Part shown: positions 55,273 to 64,000 of the stretch, one piece after another
Position numbering within the stretch: position 1 is the first letter of the stretch
Layout: the number at the start of each line of letters is the position of its first letter
Source: Lamellibrachia satsuma
Lineage: Eukaryota; Annelida; Polychaeta; Sabellida; Siboglinidae
Length of the DNA stretch: 64,000 nucleotides
Direction: 5' to 3'
Assembly: GCA_033239005.1 (NCBI GenBank)
Contig: BSQZ01000079.1
Span: forward strand, 2,162,501-2,226,500
Made by a program: the position numbers and the translations under genes
Notes under the pieces: generated by a model
What the model saw: the letters and a program-made list of their open reading frames with translations, nothing else
Databases searched by the model: none
Told to the model about the DNA's origin: nothing

Positions 55273-55768
55273 TTAGGGTCAAATACACTTCAGTGGAATA
55301 AATACAAATATGTGTTCTTAAAATTCACATACTCTTGACAAATGTGCTCTATTAAAATGTCAGACACAATCCACATGGTTAAATACGCTACAAATCAAAT
55401 TTCAATTCATTCCGCGATTATAAATTAACTGAGTAATAAAGTGATGCCATCCATATTGACGTACAGTTATGTGATGTTAATTATATTTGCAACACTTCAA
55501 AAACATATGTTTACAAGATTATAAGAATCAGTAACTAACCGAAATACCAAGTTTCACCCCACTCTGTTTTCGCAGCCGACTGCCCCACACATCAAACGTT
55601 CAAGAGCGAAGAAACGAGTGGCGCCTTCTTATGAGTTCTCAATGCACTAGTATAGGCAAAGGTTATTCGCCCAACCGTTGCGCGGATAAGGCTTACGATC
55701 AATCTTACCGCCCAACTGCTAAGCGGTTAAAACTGAATATCCACCTTATTTATCATTTACTTTTCTAG
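55273..55768 (+). other. Gap, no gene seen
   Basis: AT-rich with a slightly GC-richer stretch around 55560-55740. No features recognised. Confidence 0.35.
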
Positions 55769-55769
55769 T

Positions 55770-56580
55770 GTGGTAGTAAGACAAGGGTGTGTGCTGTGCC
55801 CTGATGTCTTGTCGATAAACAGTGAGAAAACTGTGAGATCATCTTGTGTGCCTTCAAACTTCAAAGACATGCCACGCATAGAAGTAGATGTAAGCAACAT
55901 GTACATTTTAAGATACTCGATGACACAGGGCTTATCGCTTATAATGAAATATATCTACAAGGAATGTTACATACAGCAATCAAGGAAAATCAGATAACAT
56001 GCCTTTTTCTAAATAGAAAGAAAAAAAAAACCATGGTAATTTCAAAGAAAATGTTACACGTAACAACATGCAACATCGTAATAAATGGGACTTTTCTTAA
56101 ACAAATTCATAGGTTTAATTATCTGGCGTAATTAATCACTGCGGATGGTTGATGAAATGAGGAGACGAGTTGCACAAGCCAAAACAGCTTTCCACAAAAT
56201 GAACAGCGTATCATCACTTGTTATCAAACGATTAATAAAGCTCATACGAGCAACATAGGTGGGTTTTTCTAAAAACAATGCTTAGGGTATCAAAGACAAA
56301 AAAGAAAAGTAATGAAGACATTCTAACGAAAAAAGGAAAATTACGTGTAAAATCAGAAAACGACAAGTAGAATGTTTAGGCAACCTGACGAGAAAGAGAA
56401 AACAAGAACATCTGGTGAGTGGTGCACAATTTAACGGTAAAGATTGAGAGGAAAAGAAATAGAGGTGGACAAAGAATTACAATCTCTGATGGTCTAGCAG
56501 CTTGGCTAGGAAAGAGCACAGCAGAACTGTTTCGAGGCATCTGTGATCGAGGGAAATGGGGGTCATGTTCGATATGTTTA
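55770..56580 (+). pseudogene. Non-LTR reverse transcriptase fragment (RTE-like)
   Basis: Pieces in changing frames follow a LINE RT: VVRQGCVLCPDV, then ILDDTGLIAYNE (from the YADDT motif), KTMVISKKM, VINGTFLKQIHRFNYL, ITADG, RRVAQAKTAFHKM, and near the end GGQRITISDGLAAWLGKSTAELFR with DRGKW. The last block is typical of the C-terminus of RTE-like and related LINEs (R-GRQR ... W). It is strongly 5'-truncated and full of frameshifts. Confidence 0.7.
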
Positions 56581-56589
56581 AAACTTTAA

Positions 56590-57635
56590 CTTTAAAATCA
56601 AATTAATAAAATCAATCAAATCAAATGTATTTATATTTATTCACCAGATCTCTCTAAAATAGATTCAGGTATGTTTACAAAGAATACAAAATACATTAGT
56701 TAAGTGGATACATGTGGGGGGGGCAGTGTTAGTTGAGCCACTGTGTTAGTTGAGCCATACGTTTCCCGGGAATCTACAGCAGCGACCGTTACAAGGTACC
56801 ACCCTTTGATTGAACATGTTATTATAACACGATTTACGTACAATAATGTGAGTTAACATGTGTTTTTTATGTTTTTCGAAACTTTTGGTTATTGTGATTA
56901 ATGTCTGCTGGTGTGTAAGCTATCAACGCATGTGACCAGACTTCATTGTATGTAGAGCACTGCAAACGTACAAATGGTTTAACAATGCACAGGGAAGAAG
57001 ACTGTTTACATCACTTCACACATCAATGAGTAGTTAATAAAAAATATTTTCGAAACGGGGATGGTCGAGTCACTTAAGACCCAAGGGAGGGATAATCGAG
57101 CTGCAACTAAACACGAAGACGAACACATTAGCAGTTAGTTACTCTGGTTGCGATTGGCCTATAAGTCTATATTAATTACGTGTGTCAACTTATTAATAAA
57201 GCATATAAACCTGTTAGAGACGTGTTCTACCCATTCGGTACACATGTTGGCTGAGTTGATATGAGATTCTGGAAATCAAGACTTACATAAATTATGCAAA
57301 TAAAGCATTTATCCAACTTATTCCACACCAAATGTTAGCTAAGCTAGCTTACCAACCACATTTGAATCAGCTACATATAATTATCCATGTATAGTAGATA
57401 TATTATTTTGGTATCAAATGATTTACTAATAATGACAGTTTGTGTGAGTAAAAAAAAACGTTTGACTTATGGATATGATTGTGTCCTAGATATCAAAAAG
57501 AAAAAAAATATTTAAACTAACACTGCCTTCTTGTGCATACATGCTGGACAATACATATTTTGTAATACATCTATACTCTATAATACGAATTTATATACGT
57601 ACATGACAATACATAACTAAAATTACGAGAAAGCG
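56590..57635. other. Gap, possible LINE 3' tails
   Basis: An AATCAAAT-type tract at 56598-56628 may be the 3' tail of the preceding LINE, of the minus-strand LINE to its right, or both. Otherwise no features. A G10 run lies near 56717. Confidence 0.35.
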
Positions 57636-57639
57636 TGAT

Positions 57640-58110
57640 CGCGAAGAGAAGTGTCTTCAGTTCCCTCCTAAAATGTAAAAAAAATAATTGTTCCGTTCGC
57701 ATTTCAAGTAGAGGAGTTTTCCACAGGGAGGGGCCTGCGCGTGAGAAGGCTCGTCGGGCAAACCGTCCAAGATCGACAATGAACGGCGACGATTACGAGA
57801 CCGGTCCATTGAACGAAGATTACGGCGGAGAACGTAAGTGGATATAAAGGTAGCGAGGACTGTGGATGTGCATCGCACCGAACATCAATGTCAACAGTTT
57901 AAAATGAATTCGCTATCCGACAGGTAACCAATGAAGCTCTTTTAATGCCGCCGTCATACAGTGTCGGCCTCGTCGGTGTAAGCAGAGGAAGGTACGCGCA
58001 GCTGATCGCTGAACCATCTCGAGTTGATGATGCTTGTGATGCCGTACAGCAGTCGGGTCCGAATGGAGTAGGATAGATATCATCATCGTATTGTCTACCC
58101 CCACATGCTC
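57640..58110 (-). pseudogene. LINE C-terminal fragment, minus strand
   Basis: Minus-strand pieces read QLEMVQRSAARTF, then MTAALKELHWLPVG, IHFKLLTLMFGAMH and, one frame over, RFARRAFSRAGPSLWKT with LHFRREL. This is the C-terminal domain order (AAR, LHWLPV, RAFS-G-LW) of CR1/Rex1/jockey-like LINE proteins. It is 5'-truncated with at least one stop and one frameshift. Confidence 0.8.
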
Positions 58111-58210
58111 GGTGTCCGCACTAAGAACAACTCCAGGGTAGATGTCATCATCGTATTGTCTACCCCCACGTGCTCGGTGTCCGCACTAAGAACAAGATGT
58201 CGTCATCATC
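58081..58210 (+). repeat. 65-bp tandem duplication
   Basis: CATCATCGTATTGTCTACCC at 58081 recurs at 58146 with the following GTGCTCGGTGTCCGCACTAA block. Its left part overlaps the LINE fragment. Confidence 0.8.
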
Positions 58211-58239
58211 ATGGCGTATCGAGGATGTCGCAAATTGCC

Positions 58240-58320
58240 AAAGTTGAAGCCAAATGGGAAGCCAAAGGTGAAGCCAAAAGGGAAGCCAAATGTGAAGCCA
58301 AAGGTGAAGCCGAAGGGGCA
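58240..58320 (+). repeat. 12-bp minisatellite, about 6-7 copies
   Basis: GAAGCCAAAGGT-type units (variants GAAGCCAAATGG and GAAGCCAAAAGG) repeat every 12 bp, giving a four-residue EAK periodicity in one frame. Confidence 0.9.
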
Positions 58321-58329
58321 AGCATAATC

Positions 58330-59155
58330 ACCCATGCTACCATGAAAAATGCGGTACACAATCAGAACAATTAAACCAAATGGGGCTAAATGGGCTCCTC
58401 CTAAATACGCCACTGGCCTCCACAATAAACAGCGCAAGATTTGTATCTACTTTCTAGATGAGTCTGGCACAACGAATAGTTTAATGATGGTCCTGTGTGG
58501 TATTGAAGCATTATAACAAAGACTGTTTTGGCATTGTTCATGTCTTGGCCGTATCAAATCTACCTTGTCGGCCGTCCACTTTAGGTAACCCCCGAAGCTG
58601 TCTAGCTACTACCCAGTTTCCATAACCGGCTTCGAAGAAATTACACGAGCCACCAACATTGAAACCGTTCCTCGTATAGCATGGTACAGAGCAAAACAAT
58701 GATGTCGATATTGTGTTGTTGCTCCGTCTAAACAGAAGTGGTAATTCCAAGATGCACTGATTGGATGTATTAAAATACATGTTTCTGCTTTCTCAGCCCA
58801 TGCCCTCCGGTAGTTATGTTATTCACCAACTTAACTTTCCCATACTCTATTTTTGCATGCCATTAAGCTCCCTACTTTCCAGCGAAGAACTAAAAACTTT
58901 GGCTTATTGTTATTATATGCGCATATATGCCTCTGGCAATCTAACAGAGGCACAGTTGCAATGCATCTCCTTTACTAATAAAACCAAATACATAAACATG
59001 CAATGTTGGCCATATCTGTGTAATAGTCTATGTTGCTTTCTGTTGCTCCCTCTAAAGGGTCGCGGCTAGTTCGTATATTGCTTCAATGCCTCAGCTGTTA
59101 TCACTGTCCACTTCTCCCTAACGACAGCCTTCTCCCTCCACTTGTCGCCCCTCCT
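58330..59155 (+). other. Gap, no gene seen
   Basis: Short frames of up to 102 codons on both strands without recognisable motifs. The sequence before the LINE at 59160 could be the interrupted target, but its partner after 60415 was not recognised. Confidence 0.35.
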
Positions 59156-59159
59156 CAGG

Positions 59160-60415
59160 CCAGTGTCTCCTTAACAAATATGTTATGTTTTTTGGAAGAA
59201 ATCACTAAGTGGATAGACGTGGGATCGCCAGTAGATATTATCTACTTAGATTTTCAGAAAGCTTTTGACAAAGTGCCACATCAAAGATTGCTACTTAAAT
59301 TAAAAGCCCATGGTATCGGGGATAGCATAACTGACTGGATAGAACAATGGCTGACTGACAGAAGACAACGAGTTGTAGTAGATGGCGAAGTTTCAAATTG
59401 GAAATCGGTTTTGAGTGGGGTACCTCAAGGATCAGTATTAGGACCTATATTATTCTTAATTTATATCAATGACTTGGACGAGAGTATAACAAGTAACGTA
59501 CTGAAATTTGCGGACGACACAAAACTGTTTAGAAAGGTTAATACTGATGGGGATAAACAACATTTACAAAACGATCTAGACAGATTAGTGAAATGGTCTG
59601 AGAAATGGCAGATGCTGTTCAATTTTGGGAAATGTAAATGCCTACATACAGGACATGGGAACTTGAATGTAAACTATAAAATGGGAGCTACTGTTCTTGG
59701 TACTACTGGAAAAGAAAAGGACTCAGGAGTTACAATAAGCGCTGATATGAAAGTTTCAGAGCAGTGTGGTATTGCAGCTTCAAAGGGTAATCAAATTCTT
59801 GGATTGATTAGAAGAAACATAACATAAAAGGGAAAAAAGTTAATTATACCTCTTTATAAAGCAATAGTTAGACCTCATTTAGAATACTGTATACAAGCAT
59901 GGAGACCATATCGTAAGAAGGATATAGATACGCTTGAACGCATACAAAGGCGAGCAACTAAAATGATTCCAGAACTTAGAGACCTTAGTTATGAAGAACG
60001 CCTGAAAGAATGTGGTTTAACAACTCTAGAGACAAGGAGGTTAAGAGGAGATCAGATTGAAGTTTTTAAGATATTGAATGGGTATGAAAATATTGATAGA
60101 AATATGTTTTTCTCACTCAAGAACTAGAGGACATGAGGTAAAATTAGTAAAGGATCAATGTAGATTGGACATCAGGAAGCACTCGTTCTCACAGAGGACA
60201 ATAAATGAATGGAACAAACTGTCTACAGATTGTGTAACTGCTAGCAGCGTGAATATGTTTAAAAACAAGGTTGACACATATATCAGGAGGGCAGGTTATA
60301 AGTAGGTGAACATTGTTGGACTCTCGATAAGCCAATGGCTTCCTTGTCCACTTGCCATCTGGGCCTTTGGCTTGGATGGCAAATCTTGTTAAATCTTGTT
60401 AAATCTTGTTAAATC
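59160..60415 (+). pseudogene. CR1-like LINE, 3' part of ORF2 and tail
   Basis: Open from about 59160: FLEEITKWID, IIYLDFQKAFDKVPH, GVPQGSVLGPILFLIYIND, LKFADDTKLF (intact FADD), WSEKWQMLFNFGKCK, up to a TAA at 59825-59827 after RRNIT. It continues in the same frame: LYKAIVRPHLEYCIQAW, ERIQRRATKMIPELRDLSYE, then one frameshift near 60110 before RLDIRKHSFSQRTINEWNKL and the stop at 60303-60305. The 3' end has three to four AAATCTTGTT repeats (60386-60415). It is 5'-truncated with only two disabling changes, so relatively young. The tail repeat fits CR1/L2-like elements. Confidence 0.88.
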
Positions 60416-60419
60416 CTCT

Positions 60420-61590
60420 GCCTTTTTACACCCGTCTTTACGCAGTCTTCCCATCTCAGTTCCAGTCTTCCCTTTGTCTATGGCCCTCGTGTATATTGTC
60501 TACCATCAGTTCACATAATAGCTGTTGTAATGTTGTAGTGTGTCTGCGCCTATATGTGTAACTAGCTTGCACACAACTTTTGACTAATAAACAAAACCAA
60601 TCAAATAGCTTTTCGGGTCAACGAATGCGTGTAAATTATCCTAATATACATGGAGTGGTGAGATATATCAATATGTTATCTATGCATATTGTGTATATTT
60701 ATAATCCTTACAATGTATTATGAACAAATCCAGTCAACTCCCCAACGTTGCGGAGTTGATAGGGTACAGCCGTTAGCGAAGTTGACATTTCATCTTATCA
60801 TGGCTATATCCTTAATGTAAATAACACATTGTCACTGAAGCTGCCAACAATGATTGTGTATCTAGTATTTAACATGTCTAAAAAATCAGTTTACATTGTA
60901 GAAACATACAATTGGCACAATTTTAAAATGCAAATTACAGAAAGAATGAAAATAAATTGAAGCATATCATAAGTTTCAGACTAAGCTGAAAGGGCACGCA
61001 TGTCAGTTACTCCGTGTGGTGAATGTATAGTTTGACGATGGACAAAACTAAAGTGCTCAATTCATTGTCGTTGTGGGGTTGACAAAGCATCGATCGCGGA
61101 CACACTTTTGTAGTCGCATCAGTATAGGGCTTTCCTTTTATATAATAGTTGCAATAATTGTGTTGCAAATAATAGCAAGTTATATGTATAATTATGAAGG
61201 CAAGTCAACATAACGTTAAACAAAATGTGTGAGCATTAAAACTGTTATAAATATATTTCTGTTAAAAGTACGTGTTTCGTGATTGGCAGTTTACGCATAT
61301 GCCGTGACAGAATTTCATCTATATAAATTAATTAACAATCCAAATATCGCAACTGATGAATTTAATAATAAAGGTACACATTATTTTTAACATAGATGCA
61401 AGAATGTTGGTTGGTTGGTTGGGCGAATAGTCACTTCTTACTATTTCTACAAAGACGTCAAAAGTACGTAACGCTAAAGTTTACGCAGCGGGCGTGTTGT
61501 CGTATGGATTGTGGTGCGCCATCGTCTCTTGGGGGGTAGACGTGGTAGCGCCACCTCACGGGGTTTGGGTAAACACTAATCTCCGCAGCT
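60420..61590 (+). other. AT-rich intergenic sequence upstream of the JIP3/4 gene
   Basis: No coding frame recognised. Simple (TTGG)n near 61407-61420. Nothing else visible. Confidence 0.4.
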
Positions 61591-61796
61591 TCCTGTTGAT
61601 ATGTGCGCGTGCGCGTTTTGGTCACGTGACCAGCTGTATTTACCAGCAATTTCCTGTACTTTTGACAGGTAATGTAGGAATACGCGCACATAATATACCA
61701 TCGTTGTACGCTTTTCATCGTAAATGAGAGCGGTTGGGTTTCCCTGCTCGAAAAAGGGCAGATTGTAGCATCGTTTCGTCAGCAAAGTAATTGAAA
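61590..61796 (+). promoter_or_regulatory. Candidate promoter and 5' leader of the JIP3/4 gene
   Basis: Within 200 bp before the ATG are an NRF1-like site GCGCGTGCGC (61605-61614) and, 6 bp on, a perfect palindromic E-box GTCACGTGAC (61621-61630), the type bound by USF/TFE/MITF factors. The segment is GC-richer than its surroundings, with no TATA box at a useful distance. This fits a TATA-less promoter of a broadly expressed gene. The start site is not determined. Confidence 0.5.
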
Positions 61797-62095
61797 ATGA
61801 ACGACGATATGGACGAGACGGTGTATGGAACGCACGACGATTCGCGTGTGATGTCGGAGAAGGTGCAGAGTCTGGCTGCGGGGATTTATAAAGAATTCGA
61901 AAAGATGATAGGGAGATATGATGAAGATGTCGTTAAACAACTCATGCCCTTGGTGGTTGGAATTCTAGAAGGATTGGACCAGTCGTATCAAGAGAAACAG
62001 GAAACCGATGTTGAGTTGGAGCTACTACGAGACGACAACGAACAGCTGCTTACGCAGTACGAACGAGAGAAGCAGCTTCGAAAGGCAACCGAGCA
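61797..62095 (+). CDS. MAPK8IP3: JNK-interacting protein 3/4, first coding exon
   Basis: ATG at 61797-61799 opens a frame read through to a donor at 62096 (GAGCAG|GTACAA), 99 codons plus 2 bases. The product begins [13 protein letters not shown] and continues with [40 protein letters not shown] and [19 protein letters not shown]. This is the RH1 domain and the start of the leucine-zipper coiled coil of JIP3/JIP4 (Sunday driver/UNC-16). These proteins scaffold JNK pathway kinases and link kinesin-1 and dynein to vesicles, notably in axons. The match is nearly continuous over the exon. Later exons lie beyond the window. Vertebrate MAPK8IP3 and SPAG9 are paralogues of the single invertebrate gene, so the symbol is approximate. 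Confidence 0.92.
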
Positions 62096-62435
62096 GGTAC
62101 AATAAATTAATAATCAGTGCACATACGGTATAGTAACATCACATCCGTCTTCCCATTGGATGTATCCATCTTTTCATATCAGTTCCATGCACACGGGTGT
62201 AATACTAATATGTGGACGTTGATAAGAAGTCAAGATAAGTATCAAAGATGCATCTATCGCTGATGGATTGTGCATGTAACATGACACTGGTCACTGTTAT
62301 ATAACATCCCTTATCCCTGGCAGGGGTCGTTTTGTAAAAAAAATTCAAGGAATGTAATATGTAAAACGTAAGCAGAAAAATGTTAGTGTGTGTTAGTGTG
62401 CCTCTGTTCCCTGTTAAGTCACAGTCTCATCTCAT
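62096..62435 (+). other. Start of intron 1 of the JIP3/4 gene
   Basis: AT-rich, no coding sequence recognised. The remaining window (to 64000) is probably within this intron. Confidence 0.6.
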
Positions 62436-62760
62436 GCTCATGGTCTTCACACTTGGTGGGTTTTTGAAGTTGGAAAGTTGGGCTTTCGGTCGAGGGGACC
62501 GGGGTTCGAAACCACCTGCTGCGGTATCAAAGCTTGAGCAGTTTCGTTCACGTTCACCCAACTTTGCCTGTGTCTTTTGGAAGAACCGCTAAAGCCATTT
62601 GTCCCTTTTACATGGTGTTTATGCCAGGGGAAGTAAAAGATCCCATGCAGGGAAGTTTAAAAAACCTGTTGTGGACTCAGTGTGCCCCATTGAGCTGGTT
62701 GTCTCAATGTCTAAGCTCACTATACTACCTCCCAGTTTACCTGTGATCATCTGTAAAGGG
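62436..62760 (+). repeat. Probable tRNA-derived SINE
   Basis: GGGGTTCGAAACCAC (about 62501-62515) matches a Pol III B box (GGTTCGANNCC), with a weak A-box-like TTGGTGGGTTTTTGAAG about 50 bp earlier. A tRNA-unrelated body follows up to about 62760. The A-box is degenerate and no poly(A) or target duplication was recognised, so the call is tentative. Confidence 0.45.
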
Positions 62761-63168
62761 AATATCTGATCATGCAAGCATCCGAACTTGTGCCGGTACA
62801 TTATTGGAATTCCAGCAATGCATGGTTAAATTGGAATTGCATATATGCAGCAGTGGCTGATTTCAACTTGGGACAGCCTGTTATTGAAATTCCAACTTGG
62901 GATGGCCCGTATTGGATTCCAACAACGCACGGCATGAGACATGTATAGCATGCATTATTGGAATAATAAATTCACTTTACGGAAATTATTATAAACTGAA
63001 TGGTTGTAGTGATTTAGTATGCTATGATTTCTGTCCTAATTATAGTATTTAAATAATTATTACTATTAATAAATGTCGATATACTATTTTCCATTAAGTA
63101 GGTAGTGTTCAATGATTACCTTTGTAATACGTTATTTTATGATATATAGTATGTGCAATGGTTACCAG
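62761..63168 (+). other. Intronic sequence with short repeated phrases
   Basis: The phrases TATTGGAATTCCAGCAATGC, TTGAAATTCCAACTTGGGA and TATTGGATTCCAACAACGCA recur loosely at 62803-62935, suggesting a decayed minisatellite. No gene. Confidence 0.4.
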
Positions 63169-63171
63169 GGT

Positions 63172-63303
63172 TGGGTTTCTGACAGTCAGAAAAGTATTTC
63201 TGACAGTCAGAAAGGTATTTCTGACAGTCAGAAAGGTATTTCTGACAGTCAGAAAGGTATTTCTGACAGTCAGAAAGGTATTTCTGACGTAAAACTGTCA
63301 GAA
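63172..63303 (+). repeat. 21-bp palindromic minisatellite, about 6 copies
   Basis: The unit TCTGACAGTCAGAAAGGTAT plus T repeats with one A/G change in the first copy. Each unit contains the perfect inverted repeat TTTCTGAC-A-GTCAGAAA, so the array can form serial hairpins. The open frame with DSQKGIS periods is an artefact. Confidence 0.9.
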
Positions 63304-63324
63304 TCTAATATGCGCTAAATAAAT

Positions 63325-63464
63325 TTATGATTTTCTGCACTTGGTATGATGAACCAGCATTCTGTCACATTTGGATGACATCTGGTGACCACAGAACTTG
63401 CATCTAGCAACTGTTTTTCCATTACTTTCCACACAACCTTAGCTGGTCTGCCACCCTTAAACAT
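63325..63464 (-). pseudogene. BED-type zinc finger fragment, probably from a hAT transposon
   Basis: On the minus strand ATG at 63462-63464 starts MFKGGRPAKVVWK. After a frameshift near 63420 the other frame continues VARCKFCGHQMSSKCDRMLV followed by HHTKC. The C-x2-C then H-x4-C spacing is that of BED fingers, found at the N-terminus of hAT transposases. No hAT catalytic domain follows. Only this fragment remains. Confidence 0.55.
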
Positions 63465-64000
63465 GGTGCATGCAGAGGTGCTACTTCTGCTGCTGCTAAA
63501 TTTGGATAATCTTTTACATGTAACAGTGTATCTCTATGTGAAGGTGTAGCAACAGGTGGCTAAGTAGAAAGCATTGGGCCAATCAGCTTATACCTCCATC
63601 AAGCACAGACATATGCACATAATTTATGATAAAAACTAGCTGAGACAATACTCTTAAAAAATTTGTTGCAGCTCACTTGATAGTTCAGCTCTGGAAATTG
63701 GGACTTCAAATAATTGCTTAGGCCTGCCTTGAATATTTTTTTAAATTGATTTGTTTAATCTTAAACAGTGAAGCTGTGAGTAGCTCATAATCAGCTCACA
63801 GCAGTGAGCAGCACAACAGCACAGTTCTGTCTCAATTGCTTAAGTTTAACTCTTCTTGGCTTCCAACTGGCTTATTGACACAGCCATGCAGGTCACAGTC
63901 CTAACCCAGTCCCTTGAAGTCCTCTCCAGTGTTATTACTGATATGCACCTACACCCACCCAACTTCTTTCATGCTTTCCCAATTGTTATTGACACCTGCC
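63465..64000. other. Gap, no gene seen
   Basis: AT-rich, probably JIP3/4 intron 1. No motif recognised. Confidence 0.4.

Noticed and set aside
54727..55338. 203-codon plus-strand frame and several overlapping frames with HVDYTP repeats
   Set aside because: Produced by the 27-bp minisatellite, whose unit length is a multiple of 3 and lacks stops.

Overview
This is a eukaryotic (metazoan) window. Genes are split by GT/AG introns, AATAAA signals follow some of them, non-coding DNA is AT-rich, and transposon families typical of invertebrate genomes dominate. The only clear conserved host gene start is the first coding exon of a JIP3/JIP4 (MAPK8IP3/SPAG9) scaffold at 61797-62095. The mix of ISL2EU, PIF/Harbinger, piggyBac, Mutator-like, Crypton, CsRn1-type Gypsy and CR1-like LINE sequence would suit a lophotrochozoan such as a mollusc. 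That assignment is inference, not demonstrated.

Layout. 1-3297: an ISL2EU-type DNA transposon with two convergent genes, a SWIM/YqaJ nuclease (+) and a THAP + DDE transposase (-). 3298-14930: a repeat-built region holding two Crypton-like tyrosine recombinase copies, a CsRn1-clade Gypsy element whose pol reads in frame into the second recombinase copy, and a dispersed 14-bp motif (TGGCGATCTGCTAC type) that ends in a loxP-like 34-bp inverted pair. 15060-15690: minus-strand LINE tail. 16622-18837: five exons with consistent intron phases, resembling the N-terminal part of DUF4806-type proteins. 19538-29680: broken piggyBac, YqaJ, DUF7869-like and Mutator-like genes around a 2.2-kb array of a 38-bp satellite. 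31689-35894: one end of a Harbinger element with its Myb/SANT gene, followed by a separate 3.2-kb element with 35-bp terminal inverted repeats that encodes a DUF7869-like candidate transposase. 36650-42310: two unrelated piggyBac relics and two Mutator-like relics, with a 32-bp minisatellite grown inside one Mutator-like gene. 43980-48245: a decayed CR1/L2-like LINE. 49474-54943: a complete Harbinger element with CAG target duplications, inserted into a 27-bp minisatellite. 55770-60415: three LINE fragments. 61590-62095: JIP3/4 promoter and first coding exon. 62436-64000: SINE-like sequence, a 21-bp palindromic minisatellite and a BED-finger relic.

How the genes fit together. Nearly all coding sequence is mobile-element machinery, mostly decayed and nested. 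Best preserved are the Harbinger transposase (355 codons, two exons, no stop), the ISL2EU genes and the DUF7869-like element, which has one in-frame stop. The observations most worth checking are the TIR-bounded DUF7869-like element, the loxP-like site and motif family beside the recombinase genes, and the in-frame Gypsy-recombinase fusion.
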